Assembly: GCF_020080835.1 (NCBI RefSeq)
Contig: NC_058160.1
Coordinates: forward strand, 23,857,152 to 23,921,151
Direction of reading: 5' to 3'
DNA: 64,000 nt
From: Cotesia glomerata
Taxonomy: Eukaryota > Arthropoda > Insecta > Hymenoptera > Braconidae
The position numbers and the translations under genes are program-made. The notes beneath the pieces were generated by a model. That model was given only the letters and a program-made list of their open reading frames with translations. It had not been told where the DNA came from and did not search any database. Each line of letters begins with the position of its first letter. Within the stretch, counting starts at the first letter, position 1. Below are positions 57,230 through 64,000 of the stretch, one piece after another.

Positions 57230-57754
57230 CTGAATATTTTTATTATTTGTTAACAACTTTAACTGGGATTGTAAAGAAATATTTTCATAGTTAATCTAAT
57301 AAAATGTTATATCTTCATTTCTTTATCAACACCTGTCATATTTATTTTCTATATCTGTAAATACTTATTAATTATTTATTTATAATTGATAAGTTATAAC
57401 TATTCAAAAATTTAGATGAATAGATTAGATTTTATATAATTTAATGTGATATAAATCATCTTTTTAATTGTTTAATCTGCAATAAATATCATAGATTTGT
57501 TGAATGGTATTTTAAATATGTTTATATATTTTTCAAACAACTTTTATAGAATATTTATATTCAATTTTTTTTATTCGCTTATTATATTACAATTATTTAT
57601 CCAACTGCAAGATTATACTTAATTAATTTAGATGTATTTATTTTCTGAGACGTTTTTAAGGTAAGTCGGATTTTGCAATTAATCAACATTATTTTTTAAT
57701 CATTAAATAAATATTGATATATTACATAAGATTGATATTCGGTAAATACCACAT

Positions 57755-58080
57755 TCGGGAAGTAAATATGCAAAAAATGATTAGATGATTAGATTCCATC
57801 GACAAGAAGTTCAAAAGCGAGTTATTATTGATAATCTTATAAATTTTCAAAACGAAATGATCTTTGCTTATAAAATGCAGCTTCCATGTGAGTAGAATAA
57901 TTTATTTTATAAAAAAAAAAAAAAAACATTGTAATTTAATTTTTATATTTGCCTAGAGACTTATTTATAATTCCTGTGACCAAGATGTTCAGCGCAACGA
58001 TTGATTGCATTTATCACCGCTAGATATCAGCGCATTGACTTTTTACAAGGTCATAAGTATTTATTTGCGAATAAAACCCA
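57755..58080 (+). pseudogene. Decayed glutathione S-transferase between GST 1 and GST 2
   Basis: SKYAKND followed by a stop, then RQEVQKRVIIDN and FQNEMIFAYKM (57755-57890) correspond to exon 3 of GST 1 (SKYAKDD, LQKRAIIDQ, GEMLFVRL). Further on, DFLQGHKYLFANKTQ (58030-58078) corresponds to the KFLEGKKWLAGDNFT part of exon 4. Exons 1 and 2, most of exon 4 and exon 5 are not found, and stop codons interrupt the frame. It is a relic of a third tandem copy. Confidence 0.65.
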
Positions 58081-58578
58081 GCAATTGAAGAGAATTGCAC
58101 TAAATATTTATCCAAAAAATTTATTATGACCGAAGATGCCCGAAGAATCTTATCTGACTACTCAGGATAAATGTTTTTGATCATTATTCTTACAACAACA
58201 ACGTCTTCTTTATTTGTATCTCGACGAGTTACGCCTGGAGTGCTGATTTATTCAGTCGAATAAAAGCCGGCTTTTGTCTGATACGATTAAATTATTAAAT
58301 AGAAACGCGAACGCATTCTAATTGCTAGACAATATTTAATGAAATAGCTTTCTCTTGGAATTATATTATATAGAGAGCCAACATACTAGAATAGACAGAT
58401 TTGTGATATAATCGTCTTATCTTCTTGTCTTCTCTTCGCTAGTTCAATTCAACAAGTTAAGGTTGTATAAATTATCTGTTATCCAATATAACACACTCAG
58501 GTATGTTGTACCTTGTACGCACACATTAACTAGTGTTAATATATAATATGTTATTGTTGTAGGAGGCATACTAATAAC

Positions 58579-60907
58579 ATGGTACGACCAATATTGTATT
58601 TTGGTATCTGGAGCCCTCCAAGTTCCGCCGTTCGCATGACTGCCAAGGCCATTGGTTTAGATTTGGATCTACGTGAAATAAACTTATTTAAGAAGGATCA
58701 CCTTAAAGATGATTATCTGAAAATAAATCCTCAGCATACCATACCGGTTTTCAATGATGATGGTTTTGTTATTTCTGATAGGTAAACATTCATTCTTATT
58801 TTTGGTAATTATATGAAAATAAAATTAATTATAACTAGCAACCTTGCAGTTACTATGTGAACTGCTTTATTTTTTGCTTTATTAAATAATGACTTTTGTT
58901 AAATTGAACTCTATTTTCTTAAATATTGACGTTTTTAAATATATAAGTTCATCCCCATGTTACACTCATCAAGAGCTTTCATTTGAGTACCTACATGCAT
59001 TTTTGATATATTTTTCATAGATACATATATATTATATATATAATATATATTTTAAAGATATAAGCTCATCCCGATGTTACACTCTTCAAAAGCTTTCATT
59101 TAAGTACCCACATGCATTTTGATATATTTTTCATATATACATATATGTAATATTTATAAATATATGAAAAATTGATGTGGGTACTCAAATGAAAGGTCTT
59201 GATGAGTGTAACATCGGGATGAGCTTATATCTTTAAAAATGTCAATAGTTCACAAGATACAAGGTCATTTCTTAACTATTGACCTCTTCAAAGATATAAG
59301 CTCATCCCGATGTTATACTCATCAAAAGCTTTTATTTGAATACCCACATGCATTTTGATATATTTTTCATATATACATATATAATATATAAAATATATGA
59401 AAAATTGATGTGGGTACTCAAATGAAAGGTCTCGATGAGTGTAATGTCAGAGTGAGCTTATATCTTTAAAAATGTCAATAGTTTACAAGATACAAGGTCA
59501 TTTTTTAATTATGTATCTAGAGATAGAGCATTTTCGAATGCAGCCTAAATACTTATCATAATAAATTAACTATCGGTGAGAATGATATGAAACCTTGAAA
59601 AGGCACAAATTTAAGTCAAGACCTTTGCAGTTACACTAATTTTCACTAAAAAAAAAAACCGATTTTATCATATGACTATCCTGGACACAAAATTTTTCTT
59701 ATTCTCTTAATAATATAAATTAAAATGATAAAAAAATTTATTTAATTTAAGAAAAAAAATTTTAAACCAAGAACATCATTTTGTAGAATTTTTTCTACTT
59801 TAAATAAAGCAGAAAAATTCTGAACTAAAAAATTTTTTTTGATCTAAGTAAATTTAACGATTTAAAATAAAAAAAATTTCGTTCTAAGCTCAAGATTTTT
59901 TTCTCTTTAATAAAATTATTTTTTTATCAGTATAAGTGGGTAAAAGTTTATTAATGATTAACTTATGAATATAAATAATTTATATTTAGCCATGCAATAA
60001 TGACATACATGGTTGATAAATATGCAGAGAATGATAATCTTTATCCAAAAGATTTGAAAAAACGAGCGATTGTTAATCAAAGTCTTCATTATAGTGGAGG
60101 AGTTATTTTCTGTCGTTTGTTAGGAGCTTTAGTAAGTAATTTATTTTATTATCATTTAAAAGTTTTTTTATTTATTTGTCTATTTTTAACAGCAACCTTT
60201 ACTTCGCGGTACGACGAAAACGGTCTCGCCAGCGTCGCAGCAGTTTTTGGAAGACTCTTATAAATATATGAACACTATTTTAGATGGACGAAAATGGCTT
60301 GCTGGCGATTCTTACACACTTGCAGATATTAGCAGTATTACTGCAATCAGCAGTGTTACGGTGAGATTTTATTTAAATTTAAGTAAAAATAATGAGAAGA
60401 GATTTTAAAATGAAATATCGTTGAATTATCTCTAATTATAGCTGGTCCATTCAGTTACACTTTTAAAAATCAATCATGTTATGTGAAATTATTTTAAATT
60501 TGTTTCAATTAAAATAGCCAATCATTCAAATTGCATCGCTCAATTAATAATTAATTATTCAGTGAATTCTAGCGAATCATATTGAGATAACTCTAATAAT
60601 AAAAATGTAACATAATTATTTGAGTCAATTGATGAGGCTTTTTAGTAGGTCAATCGATGATCGGTTTTTTATTTTAAAATTATCAATACCGGCATTAAAA
60701 ATTCAATATAATCCGATTTGCATGAAAAATTTGATGCAATGTAATCTTAATCTGCATAAAATTTTTTAGGTATTCAAATCGATAAATGATTATCCTAATT
60801 TGATAAACTGGATGAAAAATTGCCAAGAACTGCCAGGATATCCAGACATTGCTGCCGTGGGGATAAAAGAATTCCATGATTTAGTGAGCCAGCGCTTGGA
60901 AAAATAA
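58579..60907 (+). CDS. Glutathione S-transferase, delta/epsilon type (GST 2)
   Basis: Four coding exons: 58579-58781, 59990-60131, 60193-60360 and 60770-60907, giving 216 residues. A short non-coding exon ends at 58500 (CTCAG|GTATGT), and a 62-bp intron leads to the exon holding the ATG. The presumed catalytic serine is Ser12 in WSPPSSAV; NPQHTIPVF and SHAIMTYM form the glutathione site; KWLAGDSYTLADISS is the conserved C-terminal-domain signature. It shares exon boundaries with GST 1 except that exons 1 and 2 of GST 1 are fused here. Intron 1 (1.2 kb) is enlarged by a Helitron. It is likely a detoxification enzyme; substrate specificity cannot be read from the sequence. Confidence 0.9.
58835..59719 (-). 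mobile_element. Non-autonomous Helitron (copy 2) in intron 1 of GST 2
   Basis: It reads in inverse orientation to the copy at 46232-47192. Its CTAG end is at 58835-58838 (minus strand GCAAGGTTGCTAG before T) and its 5' end is near 59719 (TATATTATTAAGAGAATAAG, with the leading TC changed). Long internal stretches are the same as copy 1 (ACACAAAATTTTTCTTATTC region, TTATCATATGACTATCCTGG). It also has several inverted units of AGATATAAGCTCATCCCGAT and GTGTAACATCGGGATGAGCT. Confidence 0.75.
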
Positions 60908-61299
60908 AATTGTTAATTTTTTAACTCAAATTTTTACATATTTTGAACAAATAAAAAAAAGAATAATAATTTTACATTTTATAAATTTTATATCACAGAA
61001 ATTTCAATCTATGCAAAGAGATGGCGACACAATAATAATTCGCGAATGCGGTAGTGTTTTCATCTTATTATTTATCTCCATATAGATTTTAATTAACAAT
61101 CAGTTACGCAAGATTAATTTCAATAATCAGCAATTATATGATAACTGATATCATGACTCAGCGATTTTATTGATGACTCCAGTCCTTCAAAGTGTATCAT
61201 GTAACTATCTAACGAAAATATAGCGGACTAGACTCTAGACTCTAGTCGTTCTTTTTAATTAATTCAACCAACTATTGTATTATACCAAGGAAGAGAATC

Positions 61300-61413
61300 A
61301 TGGGAATCTTAAAAGTCTCAAGAAGTTTGTTCTTCCTGACACACGTACAATTCGTTGTCGTTTTAATACTAAGCTATTATGTTCTTCTTAAACTACCGCC
61401 AAAGAAATCATAA
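61300..61413 (+). CDS. Candidate 37-residue single-membrane-segment micropeptide
   Basis: The ATG (context AGAATCATGG) opens a 37-codon frame ending TAA. The protein has a short basic N-terminus (MGILKVSRS), one continuous hydrophobic segment (FVVVLILSYYVLLKL) and a PPKKS tail. AATAAA follows near 61459. The size and layout recall 37-residue oligosaccharyltransferase subunit OST4, but the sequence does not align convincingly with its N-terminal signature, so no name is given. It may be chance. Confidence 0.3.
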   Translation: MGILKVSRSLFFLTHVQFVVVLILSYYVLLKLPPKKS

Positions 61414-62477
61414 TGAAATATCTTGCATTGTATACATAATTACAATTAATATTAATAATAAATAATACACACAACTCTCTATTCAGCTCCCTGATGTAAC
61501 ACTCTTTTCTCATTTATTTTGTTTTTATCTTCAGCTGTCTAATTCAAAGGGTCTGATGTTTTTAGCTGATGATGTCAACCAGTGATATATTATTGAGAAG
61601 ATTTCACAGAATCAAAACTAAACCGGACATAACATTTCCCGAATGATAAGATTATTTCATTTGTTTTCATTTTGCATAAATATTTATTCTTTATTCTTTG
61701 TTATTTTAAATTATAAAATTTGTTTTATAATTATTAACTTAATAAATGGTTTTATTTGTATCACTTTTTACATTTTGTGTTTTACAAAGTATGATTTATT
61801 TATTTATTTTTTGTGCTGAAAAAAAATAAAAAAGGATTAGTGAACTAATAAATTAAATATCGTTATTAATTTTTAAAATTAAAGAAAAAAAAATAAATTT
61901 CTGTTAAAAGAAAATACTAAAATCCTGCATATCGATTTCTTCTTTGCGACTAGAATCAATCAAAACTCCTGCCTTGACACTGTAATTGACAATAATTATA
62001 TCATACACTTATTTACGTACCCATTTAAAAGCATTCGTGACTTGATATACTGTGGCCATCATTACAAATAAATAATAGTTGCCGCATATATTCTATTTCC
62101 ATTATTTATTCCTCCTTTATCATTTCAGGCACTACTATTTTATTTATAATCTTTCGTAAATTACCCTACTCATTTCCGGTCGCATTGCTGCGAAACTCGT
62201 GCTTCAGCACACAACGACAGTGTAACCACTGAAGATCAAGCCTGATTCTTCAGAACAACTCAAGGGCACCATCATCTCAGATGGCCCTTTGCTCAGTGCA
62301 CAGACTATCCATGTATAAAGTATTATACTAGTTTAAAATACAACCATAACAACCTTTTATAAATTCCAATGTTAAATTTATCATTTTTTTTTATTAATCT
62401 TCAAATAGTTACTCTCGCTTATAAACTGCTACTTAATTTTACTATCCATAAAATTTTTTTTGATTTCGCAAAATTGA

Positions 62478-62905
62478 GTTATATAATTTTTAATTAATTT
62501 TTTTAGATGATTACTATACAGTACTTTTACTTCTGCGTATTTAACAATAATATTACAAATATTGTACTTTTTTTAAATATAATTAATCTTTAATGCGAAA
62601 AATCCGTAATTTTATTCAAATAATTTGAAATTTTTTTAATCCAAAATTAATTTCAATGTTTTATTTCAAATTTTATTTATGTATTATATCGGGTTATATA
62701 ATTTTTATAAATTTTTTTAGATGATTACTATGCAGTAATTTTATTTCTGCGTATTTAACACAGTAAAATTACAAATATTGTACTTTTTTTAAAATACTAA
62801 ATCTTTAACGCGAAAAATTCGTAATTTTATTCAAATAATTAAAAATTTTTTAAATCCAAAATTAATTTCAATGTTTTTTTTTTCAAATTTTATTTTTTAC
62901 TTAAC
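62478..62905. repeat. Tandem direct duplication, period about 215 bp
   Basis: The unit beginning GTTATATAATTTTTA at 62478 recurs at 62693. Both contain AGATGATTACTAT, TTCTGCGTATTTAACA and CCAAAATTAATTTCAATG at the same spacing. The two copies have diverged by small changes. No coding potential. Confidence 0.8.
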
Positions 62906-64000
62906 AAAATTTTTTTTTTAAGAATAATTTTTTTTTTCATTAAAAAAAAAATCATTTTTTAAAGAAAGAAATTAATGTAATATCAATAACAGTACTTTGA
63001 ATGTAAAAATTTTCCAATATAATTGAAAAATTCAAAACTTACTAACTAAAAAAAAAATTTTGCACATCAAATCATTAATTTTGTCTAGTCTTATATTAAA
63101 AAATTCATTGATTTCTTTTTCTTCGACAAATACCGTCAGCTGAATTAAAAAAAAGGCCAAGTAAGCGTAATACAAAGCGCAATACAAAGGAGTCAAAAAA
63201 AGTACTTAAGCATTTATAAAATGCACGGATCAGGTTGATTACAGTTCATTCAAAAAGATAGCGATCAATTTGAAAATAAGTTAGCTTATAACTTATAAGT
63301 ATGCAGATGACCGCAAATATAATACATGTAATGTAATATATCTATAACGCGAGTTCACCTGCTCGGTATGGATCCTTGCAATTGAACAAAGTATTTTAAA
63401 TTTTCAATACTCAACATAACTCGAGTAATGTATATTAATATATAGAAAAATATAAGTTAAGCTGAATTGCATATTTGGTCTTTCCGCGAATCGAATGCCG
63501 CCGAATAAGTTACTTACTATACGCGATACGATATAAGAGTAAAATACCCAACAGTATAGTGGTGTAGCATTTGTGCGCGATCTCGTCAGACGGGTTTAGT
63601 TCTCTGGCGTGTATACTATACGTTTTGTTTCCTTTTCTTATTATAACTTATGTTTTTATTTTTATTTTTATTTTAACTTTTATTCCAACTAAACTAAACT
63701 CTTTTAACTTTTCTGTTCACCGGCATTCGGGCCCGTATTTTTAGACCGGTAATATACATAGCGCCAAAGTTAAACCAATTGGTGTAACATAACTTGATAA
63801 TACTTAATACTTATACTATTATATTAATACAAGTGTCGACGAGACTTGGGCCTCAATTATTATGAAGAAAGTAATAAACTGACAACGGAAACGACGCTAA
63901 TATTTATACAGGAAAATTGCCAAGGACGATCACTTTCGAGTCCCCAAGGTCTCGGTCCAACTTTTTTTCTTGATTTTTCTTCTTCGTATAATTTATCAAT

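Larger units (their letters stand above)
60908..64000. other. 3-kb region with no confident gene
   Basis: Apart from the small ORF at 61300 and the direct repeat at 62478-62905, no coding sequence is supported. Two slightly GC-richer islands (62170-62310 and 63560-63780) could be untranslated exons or promoter parts of a gene beyond the window, but show no ORF. Confidence 0.45.

Noticed and set aside
62170..62310. GC-richer island as a coding exon
   Set aside because: No open frame with sensible splice sites on either strand.

Overview
The window is AT-rich, intron-bearing nuclear DNA of an insect. The gene set (a vermilion-type tryptophan 2,3-dioxygenase, delta/epsilon-type glutathione S-transferases, an expanded SLC46-like transporter array), short introns and many small Helitrons and MITEs fit a hymenopteran, perhaps a braconid-type parasitoid wasp. 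The order is an inference from general appearance, not something the sequence proves. All exon models were built by hand from open frames, GT/AG sites and matching intron phases; every multi-exon model below sums to a whole number of codons.

Layout. (1) 1.5-17.5 kb, minus strand: five head-to-tail paralogues of an SLC46 / proton-coupled-folate-transporter-like MFS carrier, each with six coding exons and the same intron phases. (2) 18.1-23.5 kb: a CYB5RL-like oxidoreductase (+), FANCL E3 ubiquitin ligase (-) and the single-exon ubiquitin-like protein UBL5 (-). (3) 24.3-35.0 kb, minus strand: two adjacent SLC5-type sodium/solute symporters, with a candidate two-exon small membrane protein (+) between them. 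(4) 38.5-45.2 kb, plus strand: TMEM33 and a cathepsin O-like cysteine protease. (5) 45.5-52.4 kb, minus strand: tryptophan 2,3-dioxygenase with a first intron swollen by transposons. (6) 53.7-60.9 kb: a decayed jockey-type reverse transcriptase, then two intact glutathione S-transferases flanking a decayed third copy. (7) 60.9-64 kb: no confident gene, apart from a 37-codon small ORF.

None of these genes form an operon; the relationships are local duplications (SLC46 array, SLC5 pair, GST cluster) plus chance neighbours. No exciting cellular system is evident. The richest undescribed material is the transposon layer. It holds a Helitron interrupted by a 1.35-kb element with about 470-bp inverted arms and a TTA target duplication, and two related Helitrons lying antisense in introns of two genes. 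It also holds TTAA-flanked piggyBac-like MITEs (one nested in another MITE), a TA-flanked family sitting in two host introns, a 2.5-kb long-TIR element in the dioxygenase intron, and a MITE inserted into a dead reverse transcriptase. No tRNA, rRNA, CRISPR array or viral segment was recognised.
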